Positions 47,696 to 56,914 of a DNA stretch of 64,000 nt are shown one piece after another. Positions within the stretch are counted from its first letter, which is position 1. Every line of letters starts with the position of its first letter. Position numbers and translations under genes: made by a program. Source of the DNA: Acinetobacter cumulans (GTDB taxonomy: Bacteria > Pseudomonadota > Gammaproteobacteria > Pseudomonadales > Moraxellaceae). The stretch spans positions 1,984,001 to 2,048,000 of the forward strand of contig NZ_CP035934.2 in NCBI RefSeq assembly GCF_003024525.3, read 5' to 3'. The notes under the pieces are model-generated. The model saw only the letters and a program-made list of their open reading frames with translations, was not told the origin of the DNA and did no database searches.

Positions 47696-48943
47696 TTAGC
47701 TCCAAGCATGACGGGGTAAAGCAACATCATTAAGATAATAATTTCCAACAAGATTTAATTTCCAACGTACAGGGTCATGTAGCGTATGGGTACGGGCATT
47801 GCGCCAATGGCGATCTAAATTCAGCTCAGATAAAGTTGAACGTGTACCTGACAACTCAAACAGCTTATTGGCTGCCAAAAGTGCAATTTCAGTGGTCAGC
47901 ACTTTAGATTCAGCCGTGAGTAAAGTCGCTTGAGACACCGTTTCTTCTGTAGGTTCTTGCAAAGCTTTATCAATTGCCACTGCAGCTAAATCTAATACAG
48001 CCTCTGCTGCACGTAATTTAATTTTTATTTCACCAATATTGGCAATGGTATATGGGTCTTGTACAGCCTGCTCTAAACCCGAATCAATCCAAGGACGAGC
48101 ATGCTGACGCACGTAGTCAATGGTTTCTTGAATCGCGCCACGGGCGATACCTGCATCGACCGCAGATTGAATAAATTGTGAAATTGCACCAGCAACTGTA
48201 GGACGCTCAAATGCCTGATGGATTGGTACAACATACTTTAAATCAACTTTCACATTGTCTAAAAGCACTGAACCACTGACAGTTGTACGTTGCCCAAAGC
48301 CACTCCAGTCATTAATGATAGTTAAGCCTGGTGTGTGTTGTGGCACTAAGGCTGCATAAGGTTTTCCATCATTAACTGCAACCACGGGAACCCAATGCGC
48401 AAGTAAGGCCCCTGTTGCAAAGAATTTTTGCCCATTAATAAGGGCATGATCTGCTTCAAAATCGATACGCGTAGTGAGCTCAGCCACGTTTTTTGAACCT
48501 TTTTCCGAAAATGCATTGCCAAAGCGTTTGCCTTGTAATACTTGCTCAAAGAAAAAAGCTTGTTGCTCAGGTTGAGCATCTAAGCGAATATGCTCTACAA
48601 AAGCCCAGTGGTTTTGGGCAATTTGCCCCAAAGAAGAGTCTACACTCGAAATAATTTTGACGACTTCTGCCAGCGTCTTATAACTTACGCCTGCACCGCC
48701 AAACTCACGTGGTACGTTAATCCCCCATAGCCCAGAGGCAGAATAGCGTTGTACCTCTTGTAAAGGTAAGCGTCTTTCATGGTCACGCTTTGAAGCCTCT
48801 TTGGCAAATTCATGTGCCAAAGTTTCAGCAATTGCTATTGCTTCTTCATCGCTACGAACCACATTGGCTAAATCGTCAGAATGATAAAAATCACGAGGAA
48901 TATTTTGTGCATCTTTTAATTTAATTTCAATTTTTGATGTCAT
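47696..48943 (-). CDS. sfnB: SfnB family sulfur acquisition oxidoreductase
   Basis: The ATG at 48943 gives 415 aa; an upstream TTG adds five residues. It is acyl-CoA-dehydrogenase-like: GLWGINVPREFGGAGVSYK, FFATGALLAHWVPVV, TIINDWSGFGQRTTVSGS, and LDRHWRNARTHTLHDPV. This is the SfnB pattern, known from bacteria that use organosulfur compounds when sulfate is scarce. It leads a two-gene minus-strand operon and is divergent from the flavin monooxygenase gene. The substrate is not shown by sequence. Confidence 0.85.
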   Translation of the reverse strand: MTSKIEIKLKDAQNIPRDFYHSDDLANVVRSDEEAIAIAETLAHEFAKEASKRDHERRLPLQEVQRYSASGLWGINVPREFGGAGVSYKTLAEVVKIISSVDSSLGQIAQNHWAFVEHIRLDAQPEQQAFFFEQVLQGKRFGNAFSEKGSKNVAELTTRIDFEADHALINGQKFFATGALLAHWVPVVAVNDGKPYAALVPQHTPGLTIINDWSGFGQRTTVSGSVLLDNVKVDLKYVVPIHQAFERPTVAGAISQFIQSAVDAGIARGAIQETIDYVRQHARPWIDSGLEQAVQDPYTIANIGEIKIKLRAAEAVLDLAAVAIDKALQEPTEETVSQATLLTAESKVLTTEIALLAANKLFELSGTRSTLSELNLDRHWRNARTHTLHDPVRWKLNLVGNYYLNDVALPRHAWS

Positions 48944-49311
48944 TTTTTCAATGCTCAAATGGTTATTTATAATTAAGCTAGCACTTTTTATTTTGATTTT
49001 TTATATATTAATCTTCAAACCAAATCACTTTATTTAAAATACAAAATACCGATATATTTTATTTCATAATAATGTCATTCTTCCTTACAATTTAATAATA
49101 ATTAAACATAAATCTCAAATAACCCAAAAACAACAACCCACAAATTAAACATATATTTCAATATCTTAAATAAATATTAAGTTAATTTTAAAGACTTATT
49201 TATAAATCACAATTATTGCTATATCAATTATATGATAAACATTCATTTTTTTATTCATAACGTATCCGTATATTTTTCTTAATATAAAAGCAAGCTCTAC
49301 ATATAGATTAC
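48944..49311. other. 368-base AT-rich divergent gap
   Basis: Extremely AT-rich (long A/T runs, hardly any G). It should hold the promoters for the sulfur oxidoreductase operon and the LLM monooxygenase gene, but I could not pick a convincing -35/-10 or sigma54 site. No gene seen. Confidence 0.5.
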
Positions 49312-50709
49312 ATGATGACAAAACAAATTCGCTTTAATGCCTTTGAAATGAATTGCATTGCCCACCAATCGCCTGGTTTATGGCGACATCCGCTTGACCG
49401 CTCTACCGAATACAAAGATTTAGAATACTGGACTGACTTAGCCAAAATTTTAGAACGTGGCATCTTTGATGGTGTTTTTATTGCCGATGTCTTAGGTATT
49501 TACGATGTTTATCATGGTTCAGCTGAACACGCTTTAACAGGTGCAGTACAAGTCCCTGTCAATGATCCCTTGCAAATTGTACCAGCAATGGCTGCCGTAA
49601 CTCAGCACTTAGGATTTGGGGTAACGACCTCTATTTCATTCGAACATCCATATCCATTTGCACGGCGTATGAGTACCTTAGACCATCTTACCAAAGGCCG
49701 TGCTGGCTGGAATATCGTGACATCTTATTTAGAAAGTGGCTCAAAAAATTTAGGCCTAAAAACTCAAGTCAGCCATGACAATCGTTATGACATTGCGGAT
49801 GAATACTTAGAGGTTTTATATAAGCTTTGGGAAGGTTCTTGGGAAGATGATGCTGTCTTACGTGATAAGCAAAAAGGCATCTTTGCAGATCATACAAAAG
49901 TTCACCCTATTCAACATGAAGGGCAATATTTTAGCGTACCAGGCATTCATATTTGTGAACCGTCACCGCAGCGTACTCCCGTTTTATATCAAGCTGGCGC
50001 ATCAGCACGTGGGCAAAAATTTGCCAGTCAAAATGCTGAATGTGTGTTTATTTCTGCACCAACACAAGTCGCTGTTAAAAAATTAGCTTCAGGTATTCGC
50101 CATAATTTAGCCCAAGAAGGCAAAGATCCAAACTCTGTACTGATCTACACCATGTTGGCAATTGTGGTAGATGAAACTGATGAAAAAGCTCAAGCTAAAT
50201 TTCGTGAATATCAACAATATGGCAGTTACGATGGTGGCTTGACGCCTGCATCGGGTTGGTCAGGTGTCGATTTTGCTCAATTTAAAGCCACAGACCAAGT
50301 CGAATATATTCAGACCAATGCCATTCAATCAATGTTGCAGTCTTATGTTGAAGCAGATCCAAATAAAGTGTGGACCATTGAAGAAATTGCACACTGGACC
50401 AGTGTCGGTGGTAATGGGCCTGTCATTGTTGGCTCACCAATAACGGTTGCAGATCGACTGCAAGAGTGGATTGATGTGACAGGAATTGATGGCTTTAACC
50501 TCGCATATATTTTGGCTCATCAGAGCTTTGAAGATGTTGTGACTTATATTGTTCCCGAATTGCAACGTAGAGGCGTTTATCCAACAGCATATCGTGAAGG
50601 CACCTTACGCGAGAAGCTGTTTGCACAAGGACCAAGACTTCCAGATGAGCATCGTGCAGCGCAATATCGCCACCGTAATTCAGCACCCAAAACAAACACC
50701 AAGCCTTGA
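49312..50709 (+). CDS. LLM-class FMN-dependent monooxygenase (NtaA/SnaA/DmoA type)
   Basis: This 465-aa luciferase-like flavoprotein opens with RFNAFEMNCIAHQSPGLWRHP, and has YWTDLAKILERGIFDGVFIAD, GFGVTTSISFEHPYPFARRMSTLDHLTKGRAGWN and SGARGQKFASQNAE. These fit the nitrilotriacetate/dibenzothiophene-sulfone/dimethylsulfide monooxygenase group, which uses FMNH2 from a separate reductase. No reductase gene is adjacent. Together with the divergent acyl-CoA-dehydrogenase-like pair it suggests use of organosulfur compounds. Confidence 0.88.
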   Translation: MMTKQIRFNAFEMNCIAHQSPGLWRHPLDRSTEYKDLEYWTDLAKILERGIFDGVFIADVLGIYDVYHGSAEHALTGAVQVPVNDPLQIVPAMAAVTQHLGFGVTTSISFEHPYPFARRMSTLDHLTKGRAGWNIVTSYLESGSKNLGLKTQVSHDNRYDIADEYLEVLYKLWEGSWEDDAVLRDKQKGIFADHTKVHPIQHEGQYFSVPGIHICEPSPQRTPVLYQAGASARGQKFASQNAECVFISAPTQVAVKKLASGIRHNLAQEGKDPNSVLIYTMLAIVVDETDEKAQAKFREYQQYGSYDGGLTPASGWSGVDFAQFKATDQVEYIQTNAIQSMLQSYVEADPNKVWTIEEIAHWTSVGGNGPVIVGSPITVADRLQEWIDVTGIDGFNLAYILAHQSFEDVVTYIVPELQRRGVYPTAYREGTLREKLFAQGPRLPDEHRAAQYRHRNSAPKTNTKP

Positions 50710-50751
50710 AGCGGATACTGTCAGCGTATAGCACGACATAAATTCAAGCAT

Positions 50752-50786
50752 AAAAAAACGGTAACTATTCAAGTTACCGTTTTTTG
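50752..50786. terminator. terminator after the monooxygenase gene
   Basis: AAAACGGTAACT / AGTTACCGTTTT with a T run after and an A run before; works in both directions. Confidence 0.88.
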
Positions 50787-50818
50787 AAATACTGTATAAA
50801 CAGTATTTTGATATCAGA

Positions 50819-51040
50819 TTAATGACTTAAGCGATACAATTGATTTGGACCAGTATAAAAACTTTTACCATCCAAATTTAAAGCAAAAGTTTCGCCAGTT
50901 TCTAATTCAATCATTTGACCTACATCCACCCAAACAAAACCATTCGGTGTATTTTGTTGGCGTTGCATAGGTACCAATTTCACATTAATTTGACCGCCAT
51001 TTGACTGGCTGGCAATATGCCATTCATTTAATTTTTTCAT
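50819..51040 (-). CDS. small hypothetical protein (73 aa)
   Basis: This 73-aa soluble protein has predicted beta strands (INVKLVPM, FVWVDVGQMIELETGETFALNLDG) and an ending FYTGPNQLYRLSH. I do not recognise a family. It has a GAG ribosome site and shares the terminator region with the monooxygenase gene. Confidence 0.6.
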   Translation of the reverse strand: MKKLNEWHIASQSNGGQINVKLVPMQRQQNTPNGFVWVDVGQMIELETGETFALNLDGKSFYTGPNQLYRLSH

Positions 51041-51439
51041 TACAATTACTCAAAGTTGAGCATTTGTGACAATCACGCAAAGAGATAAATTAACGCAGAT
51101 AGAGGAATTATTCTGTATTACTAACTACTAGATGCAATCTAAGCAACTCACTTAGATTTTATATAAATCACAAACCGCTATATAAATAGAAAAGCAGGAA
51201 CAATACCCGCCTATTAGTTATTCTTTTATACATTTTTTAACTTAACAAAGCAAATTTAACTTGTAACATTTTTTAAACAATCAGTATAAAAGCGCTTATT
51301 TTTTTCTTATTCTTCACTGTTTTATTCAATCGCTTTAAAAAATATTGTGTTTTATTACAGGTGCTTTCATGCCTAAAATTCAAGACATGAAAGCGCATAA
51401 TGTGTGCAATTCAGCATTACAATTTTAACGCTCGACTGC
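51041..51439. other. 399-base AT-rich gap
   Basis: No gene seen. It contains two direct copies of ACATTTTTTAA (51230-51240 and 51266-51276) and a 9-base-pair inverted repeat GCTTTCATG/CATGAAAGC (51363-51394), which may end the aldolase transcript. Confidence 0.5.
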
Positions 51440-52237
51440 TTAATAACCTGCAGAAACTTGTACCTCTTCTACATCTGGTTTGTAACGCTGAAGCAAAGTT
51501 CTTAGCGACTGCATTAATACACTGGTATCTACACCGACTGCTACAAACTCTGTACCTAAGGCTAAATACTGCTCGGTTGCTTCATGTTGTGTAGACAAGA
51601 TACCTGCTGCTTTACCAGATGCACGAATGCACTGAATAGCATCAATCACGGCTTTTTGTACTTCAGGGTGGTTCGGATTACCTTCATAGCCCATTGTTGC
51701 AGATAAATCTACTGCACCAATAAAAATGCCATCAATCCCTTCTACTTTTAAAATATCATCTAAATTGGCAAGCCCTTCTACAGACTCAATTTGAATTAAT
51801 AAACAAATATTTTCATGTGCAGTTGCATAATAGTCAGGGATACTGTTCCAGCGTGTTGCACGTGCTAATGCAGCCCCTACGCCACGCACACCTTCTGGCG
51901 GATAACGAACTGCTTTAACCATCAGTTCAGCTTGCTCAACCGACTCCACCATTGGAATTAACAAAGTCTGTGCGCCAATATCTAATAATTGCTTTATCAA
52001 TTGCACACTACCAATCGGCGGGCGGACTACTGCTTGTGAAGGATAGGCTGCAATACTTTGCAACTGTGATAAGGTTGTACGCAAATCACTCGGCGCATGC
52101 TCACCATCAATGAGTAACCAATCGTAGCCGGCATTGGCAGCAATTTCTGTCCCATAAGCATCTGCAAGCCCAACCCAGAGGCCAATTTGCTGCTGAGTTT
52201 TTAATTTACGTTTAAAGTGGTTTGTGTAATCTATCAT
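51440..52237 (-). CDS. HpcH/HpaI family class II aldolase
   Basis: This 265-aa pyruvate-type aldolase shows GLWVGLADAYGTEI, DWLLIDGEHAPSD, VRPPIGSV, LLIPMVES, GVRGVGAALARATRW and GIFIGAVDLSATMGY, the blocks of 2,4-dihydroxyhept-2-ene-1,7-dioate / 4-hydroxy-2-oxovalerate-type aldolases (metal ligands Glu and Asp inside the E-S and D-L-S motifs). It cleaves a 4-hydroxy-2-oxo acid to pyruvate and an aldehyde. No homoprotocatechuate (hpa) genes are near, so the pathway is unclear. The start has only a weak ribosome site. Confidence 0.85.
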   Translation of the reverse strand: MIDYTNHFKRKLKTQQQIGLWVGLADAYGTEIAANAGYDWLLIDGEHAPSDLRTTLSQLQSIAAYPSQAVVRPPIGSVQLIKQLLDIGAQTLLIPMVESVEQAELMVKAVRYPPEGVRGVGAALARATRWNSIPDYYATAHENICLLIQIESVEGLANLDDILKVEGIDGIFIGAVDLSATMGYEGNPNHPEVQKAVIDAIQCIRASGKAAGILSTQHEATEQYLALGTEFVAVGVDTSVLMQSLRTLLQRYKPDVEEVQVSAGY

Positions 52238-52404
52238 TTACTTGCTCAGTGCAGGAGAAGAGACATCCTTTGATTAAACGCCTTTTGGTAGATTCTGCCA
52301 ATAGAGATTTTATATCAATTCATTGCTCAAAGTTATTAATAGAATACTTGTAGTAAACTGTAAATATTGAGATTATTAGAAAAATCAAACTTATCATTGA
52401 AACA

Positions 52405-52866
52405 ATGAAATTAGACTTTTCTAAAACCAATAAAATTTTCAATATTTTTCTAATACTGCTTTTTATTGTCATACTTATTGATCTCGACCCTGCACTCACA
52501 TACGTGATCTCAATCATTAAAACCCCATTGCTACTCATTTACTTAGTAAGCACAGCTTTAATACTGTATGAATTTTTACATAAATTTCACGGCCATTTGA
52601 ATGAAAAAAACCGACTAAAAAGCGCACATAAAGATATACAAGATGCATTGAACCAATTAAGTCATGATGAAAAATACTTTTTGTCTCTATTTACAGAAAA
52701 ACAAGTACTTGAACTGGGTTTTGACCCTAAAAATCCAACGATTCAAATATTACTAAGCCAAAAATTAATCATTGATTTAAATAAATTTGAAGGTGCTAAA
52801 AAACACTACCGAATTCATCCAAATGTATATAGATATTTAAGAACTCACCCCAAAGTTTTATATTAA
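52405..52866 (+). CDS. small membrane protein, possibly superinfection-exclusion SieB-like
   Basis: This 153-aa protein has two membrane helices at about residues 12-30 and 36-55, then a cytoplasmic domain with LSHDEKYFLSLFTEKQVLELGFD and YRIHPNVYRYLRTHPKVL. This two-helix plus small winged-helix-like layout, and the Leu-Ser-x-Asp-Glu start, recall the SieB family of phage exclusion proteins, but the match is by memory and weak. The ribosome site is poor. It is not in a prophage context and no other phage gene is near. Confidence 0.5.
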   Translation: MKLDFSKTNKIFNIFLILLFIVILIDLDPALTYVISIIKTPLLLIYLVSTALILYEFLHKFHGHLNEKNRLKSAHKDIQDALNQLSHDEKYFLSLFTEKQVLELGFDPKNPTIQILLSQKLIIDLNKFEGAKKHYRIHPNVYRYLRTHPKVLY

Positions 52867-52906
52867 AATAAAATCATTATTTTAGACCGTTCTGGAAGGC
52901 TTCATC

Positions 52907-53560
52907 ATGGATTTGCTCAATATTTCAAAAAGTCGTTATACCACTAAAGCTTACGACCCAAACAAGAAAATTCCACCAGAACAATTTGCACGTTTACTTG
53001 AAATTCTTCGTTTGACACCCTCTTCTATCAATATTCAACCTTGGCACTTTTTTATTGCCGATCATAGTGCCGCGAAAGAACGTATTGCAAAAGCCTTGGT
53101 GGGTAAATATGCCTACAATGCACCAAAAGTACTCGACTCATCACATACCATTTTATTTTGTACCCAAGCCGATATTAGCGAAACGCACCTTGAGCACTTA
53201 CTGAGCCGTGATGAAGCAAGCGGACGCTTTAAAGATGAGCAAGCCAAACAAGGGCAAAAAGACAGCCGTACGGGCTATGTGAATTTTTATCGCAACGAAA
53301 AAGGTGATATTCAGCGCTGGGCCGAAAATCAGACCTTTATTGCCCTTGGCCAAATGCTTTTAGCTGCAGGTATTGAAGGTGTGGATGCAACACCAATTGG
53401 TGGTTTTGATGAGGATATTATAAGCGATGAGCTACAGCTTGTTGAGAAAGGTTTAATTCCCTCCGTATTATTAACCTTGGGCTACCGCAGTGAAAAAGAC
53501 TTCAACGCCAAACTACCTAAATCACGCCTGAGCCAAGAAGAAATATTCACCAAGCTATAA
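52907..53560 (+). CDS. nfsB: oxygen-insensitive NAD(P)H nitroreductase
   Basis: At 217 aa it opens with SRYTTKAYDPNKKI and LRLTPSSINIQPWHF (FMN phosphate site) and has the GGFDED and LLTLGYR ends of NfsB (E. coli length 217). It reduces nitro compounds, quinones or dihydropteridine with FMN. GGAAGG lies before the start. It begins 40 bases after the SieB-like gene. Confidence 0.92.
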   Translation: MDLLNISKSRYTTKAYDPNKKIPPEQFARLLEILRLTPSSINIQPWHFFIADHSAAKERIAKALVGKYAYNAPKVLDSSHTILFCTQADISETHLEHLLSRDEASGRFKDEQAKQGQKDSRTGYVNFYRNEKGDIQRWAENQTFIALGQMLLAAGIEGVDATPIGGFDEDIISDELQLVEKGLIPSVLLTLGYRSEKDFNAKLPKSRLSQEEIFTKL

Positions 53561-53578
53561 TATTTTCAATAAAGCGAC

Positions 53579-53612
53579 GAAAGGGGGATTATTCCCTCTT
53601 TCATGTCATTTT
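53579..53612 (+). terminator. possible nfsB terminator
   Basis: GAAAGGGGGA / TCCCTCTTTC stem (one G-T pair) followed by a T-rich stretch that is not continuous. Moderate evidence. Confidence 0.45.
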
Positions 53613-53676
53613 AGGACTTATTTTTTAAACATAAATCGAGTATATTTTGCGCAACTTAATATCTTGGTCAATTATC

Positions 53677-53901
53677 ATGTTTGTTGCACCTAAATTACCG
53701 ATGAAATTTTATTGCGCTTCATGTAAATCCATTTATCTACAACCCTACCAAGCAAAAGCGCGCCTTTTTTATCCACACTGCCCTCAATGTCAGCAACCTG
53801 GACAATTACAAGGCACAGTAGAGACACAAGACTTTATTAAACACCCCATCCCCCTCATCAAAAGCTATTTACAAGGCTTCAGCCGATCTTTAAATAGTTA
53901 A
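53677..53901 (+). CDS. zinc-ribbon microprotein, copy 1
   Basis: The ATG at 53677 gives 74 aa. A CxxC pair (CASC) near residue 11 and a second (CPQC) about 24 residues on form a treble-clef-like zinc site. It shares PMKF-C, YLQPYQ and PQCQQPGQLQGTVET-x-DFI with the next gene. The tail is short and basic. It is not an obvious member of a named family. Confidence 0.6.
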   Translation: MFVAPKLPMKFYCASCKSIYLQPYQAKARLFYPHCPQCQQPGQLQGTVETQDFIKHPIPLIKSYLQGFSRSLNS

Positions 53902-54013
53902 AATATTCTTTTAAAAATAATGCTTTAGCCAAAACATAAATCTATGTGTTTATTTTTTGGCCTATATTTTGCTTTTTATTAAATACTTTTATATTCAATC
54001 AAGGGGAATACTC

Positions 54014-54244
54014 ATGTCTATGCTGTTTAACCTACCAATGAAGTTTGAATGTACCCATTGTAATACCTGCTATATGCACCCTTATCAAATACAAGAACAC
54101 CATTACCCTGCTTGCCCTCAATGTAAGGCACAAGGTCAATTACTTGGCATTGCTGAAACAGGCGATTTAATACAAAATCCTATTCATGCGATGAACAGCT
54201 ACTTGTCATGGGTCAAAAGTAAATTAACGCCACATAGTCACTAA
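54014..54244 (+). CDS. zinc-ribbon microprotein, copy 2
   Basis: The ATG at 54014, with AGGGGA about 6 bases before it, gives 76 aa. CTHC and CPQC match the first copy, as do LPMKFEC, MHPYQIQ, GQLLGIAETGDLIQNPI. About half of the residues are the same in the two copies, so this is a tandem duplication. A longer start at 53957 would add a hydrophobic leader but has no ribosome site. Confidence 0.6.
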   Translation: MSMLFNLPMKFECTHCNTCYMHPYQIQEHHYPACPQCKAQGQLLGIAETGDLIQNPIHAMNSYLSWVKSKLTPHSH

Positions 54245-54331
54245 ATGACTTAAGTAATGCGTTGAGTTAATGCTTAACGACAATAAAAATAATGCAAAAA
54301 GAATAATCTAGAAAATGTAACAGCCTACAGT

Positions 54332-54370
54332 AAATCATGCATAACTTCCTCCAGTTATGCATGATTTTTT
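54332..54370 (+). terminator. terminator after the zinc-ribbon pair
   Basis: A perfect 15-base-pair stem (54332-54346 with 54353-54367) around TCCTCC, followed by a T run on the plus strand. It overlaps the end of the convergent transporter gene. Confidence 0.85.
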
Positions 54371-55226
54371 ACATCGCATAGGCCAAGCACAAAACACTAC
54401 TTAAGCCTAAAGCTAAACCCAAAGCAACAATGGGCTTCACACGCTCTTTAAAGATAAATAATCCACTGAGCACACCGAGCATCACCACCAATACATTCAT
54501 GCCTGCAAATACGACTGCTGGCGAATCTTTCAATAACATATGTGCTTTCACATATAAGGCAATATTGGCAAAATTTAATACGCCAAGTAGTAAACCTGCT
54601 CCAATATTTTGCCATGTTCCCATACTTTTATATTTAACAATGATGTATAGCATGGACAAAACAAAGGCAAAAATAAACATCAAATTCAGTGTCACTGAAA
54701 ATTGTAAACCCAAGCCTGTCGTATATTTCAGCAATACATCTATGAGTGCATAACCTACCCAAACCGCTAAAAGCGAAATAAAAGCCATCGGTTTTGCACC
54801 ATGATTCAACTGTTTGCTTTTATGTGAATCTAATATACAAAATACGGCGCAAACCCCCATGATAATGCCCAAAATTTTCAGCTGATTAAAGGCTTCATGA
54901 AAAATGAAATATGCTGCCAGCAATGACAACACCACCGATAAACGCTGGGCAATTTCGGTTTTTAAAATACCTGCGCTTTGCAATGATTTAGACAAACAGA
55001 AAAAAATTGCAGGGAGCAATATGCCTAAAACGGTAATCAACCACCATGGTGTATGCTCGACTGACACATGGACTAAATCTGGCTTAAACCATAAATAGGT
55101 CAATACACTGGCCATCGCATAATTCCATGCAATCATTTGCATTGGAACTAAGCCTCGATCTCGGCATATTTTTAAGATTATAGATACCGCCACACTGCAC
55201 AGCGCAGCTGCAAATATCAATTCCAT
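54369..55226 (-). CDS. EamA-type drug/metabolite transporter
   Basis: The ATG at 55226 gives 285 aa; the longer frame to 55289 would add 21 polar residues before the first membrane helix. About ten membrane helices in two halves are visible, the pattern of EamA/DMT permeases. GAGG lies before the start. Substrate unknown. Confidence 0.8.
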   Translation of the reverse strand: MELIFAAALCSVAVSIILKICRDRGLVPMQMIAWNYAMASVLTYLWFKPDLVHVSVEHTPWWLITVLGILLPAIFFCLSKSLQSAGILKTEIAQRLSVVLSLLAAYFIFHEAFNQLKILGIIMGVCAVFCILDSHKSKQLNHGAKPMAFISLLAVWVGYALIDVLLKYTTGLGLQFSVTLNLMFIFAFVLSMLYIIVKYKSMGTWQNIGAGLLLGVLNFANIALYVKAHMLLKDSPAVVFAGMNVLVVMLGVLSGLFIFKERVKPIVALGLALGLSSVLCLAYAM

Positions 55227-55278
55227 GATGGTGTATCCTCTATCAAGCGATATTTTATATTTTTTCTTATCAATACAA

Positions 55279-55304
55279 GAAAAGCCCACATATTGTGGGC
55301 TTTT
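55279..55304 (-). terminator. terminator of fba
   Basis: On the minus strand AAAAGCCCACA pairs with TGTGGGCTTTT; the stem is followed by a short T-rich stretch. 24 bases past the fba stop. Confidence 0.85.
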
Positions 55305-55327
55305 GCTGATAAATAATCTATGACAAA

Positions 55328-56365
55328 TTATTTATAACGATCAACCATTTTCTCTAAAGAAATCGGGCGGATCTTGTCAGCGTTGCCAGCTGTACCAAAT
55401 GCTGTGTAACGGTCTACACAGATTTGTTTCATTGCATCAACAGTTTGAGCAAAGAATTTACGCGGGTCAAATTCGCTTGGTTTTTCAGCCATCATACGGC
55501 GCATTGCACCAGTAGACGCTAAACGCAAATCTGTATCGATGTTGATTTTACGAACACCGTGTTTGATTGCTTCAACCAATTGCTCAACAGGAACACCATA
55601 AGTTTCTTTGATGTCGCCGCCATATTGGTTAATGATTGCAAGCCATTCTTGAGGAACAGAGCTTGAACCATGCATTACAAGATGCGTGTTTGGCAATGCC
55701 GCATGAATTTCTTTAATACGGTCAATCGCTAGGATGTCGCCTGTAGGTGGACGCGTGAACTTGTAAGCACCGTGTGACGTACCTACTGCAATAGCAAGCG
55801 CATCTACATTCGTATCCGCAACGAATTGAGTTGCTTCTTCAACAGAAGTTAAAAGCTGTGAATGGTCAAGAACGCCTTCTGCGCCTACGCCATCTTCTTC
55901 ACCAGCCATACCAGTTTCTAGGCTACCTAAACAGCCAATTTCACCTTCAACTGATACGCCGCACGCATGCGCCATTGCAACTGTACGACGAGTTACGTCT
56001 ACGTTGTATTCGTAAGTTGTTGGTGTTTTGCCGTCTGCACCCAAAGAACCGTCCATCATTACTGATGAGAAGCCTAATTGGATAGAACGCTGACATACGT
56101 CAGGGTCTGTACCATGGTCCTGATGCATTACAACAGGAATATGCGGCCATTCTTCAATTGCTGCCAAAATAAGGTGACGTAAGAATGGAGCGCCTGCATA
56201 TTTACGCGCACCAGCAGAAGCTTGTACGATTACAGGTGAATTCGTTTCGTCTGCGGCCAACATGATAGCGCGCATTTGTTCTAAGTTGTTTACGTTAAAC
56301 GCTGGTACGCCGTAGTTGTGTTCGCCGGCGTGATCCAAGAGCTGGCGCAATGAAATAAGAGCCAT
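55328..56365 (-). CDS. fba: class II fructose-bisphosphate aldolase
   Basis: This 345-aa enzyme shows the zinc and substrate blocks [36 protein letters not shown] and [10 protein letters not shown], and DTDLRLA. It interconverts fructose-1,6-bisphosphate with glyceraldehyde-3-phosphate and dihydroxyacetone phosphate. It follows pgk on the same strand with the small lipoprotein gene between. GGGAGG stands before the start. Confidence 0.96.
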   Translation of the reverse strand: MALISLRQLLDHAGEHNYGVPAFNVNNLEQMRAIMLAADETNSPVIVQASAGARKYAGAPFLRHLILAAIEEWPHIPVVMHQDHGTDPDVCQRSIQLGFSSVMMDGSLGADGKTPTTYEYNVDVTRRTVAMAHACGVSVEGEIGCLGSLETGMAGEEDGVGAEGVLDHSQLLTSVEEATQFVADTNVDALAIAVGTSHGAYKFTRPPTGDILAIDRIKEIHAALPNTHLVMHGSSSVPQEWLAIINQYGGDIKETYGVPVEQLVEAIKHGVRKINIDTDLRLASTGAMRRMMAEKPSEFDPRKFFAQTVDAMKQICVDRYTAFGTAGNADKIRPISLEKMVDRYK

Positions 56366-56440
56366 AATGTCCTCCCAGGTAATGCGACATATTCTACATG
56401 CACAATCATTTCAATTCAGCAAAAAAACCAACTTTTATAT

Positions 56441-56470
56441 AAAAAATCCCTGCTTATGCAGGGACTTTTA
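56441..56470 (-). terminator. terminator of the small lipoprotein gene
   Basis: TCCCTGC / GCAGGGA around TTAT-like bases with a T run on the minus strand; 18 bases past the stop. Confidence 0.85.
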
Positions 56471-56487
56471 AAATAATGTCAGCAATT

Positions 56488-56763
56488 TTAGTGAGCTGCT
56501 GCTGAAGCTTCTGTTTGCTCAGTGTCTGCTGTCGCCTCATCTGCAGGTGCATTCGCAATTTCTGCAGGTACATCCGTATTTTTTTCGTCCAAGACTGGTT
56601 TATCTAAAGAGTCAATTGCCGCTTGTTGCTCTGGCGTCACTTTGTCATTTGTAACTGCAGCAGATGCTTCAGTCGCATCATGTGGAGCTGCATCTTTTTT
56701 TGCACACGCTGTTAATGCTAAAGGCGCAATTAATACTGCTGCAAGTGCCAGTTTTAGGTTCAT
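56488..56763 (-). CDS. small acidic lipoprotein
   Basis: The ATG at 56763 gives 91 aa (AGGA 8 bases before; an adjacent GTG is also in frame). Signal peptide MNLKLALAAVLIAPLALTAC ends in a lipobox with Cys20 as lipidation site. The mature part is disordered-looking: Ala, Asp, Glu and Thr rich, with no Trp or Tyr. Function unknown. It lies between pgk and fba, each with a terminator. Confidence 0.8.
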   Translation of the reverse strand: MNLKLALAAVLIAPLALTACAKKDAAPHDATEASAAVTNDKVTPEQQAAIDSLDKPVLDEKNTDVPAEIANAPADEATADTEQTEASAAAH

Positions 56764-56851
56764 CACATTGTCCTACGGGTTGATGATTAACTTCGTAGAA
56801 AATTTTATTGCAGAAATATTGCATTTTTATGACTGAAAAATGAACGGCCAT

Positions 56852-56884
56852 AAAAAAAGGGCTAACAATTGTCAGCCCTTTTTT
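56852..56884 (-). terminator. terminator of pgk
   Basis: A/T-flanked AAAGGGCT(A)ACA / TGT(C)AGCCCTTT stem with a long T run on the minus strand; 31 bases past the pgk stop. Confidence 0.88.
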
Positions 56885-56914
56885 GTATTTCAGTCTTAAT
56901 CAAAGACGAAATGC

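Noticed and set aside
54304..54370. Long inverted repeat as insertion-sequence end or attachment site
   Set aside because: It has the shape of a terminator between convergent genes, with no transposase and no target duplication.
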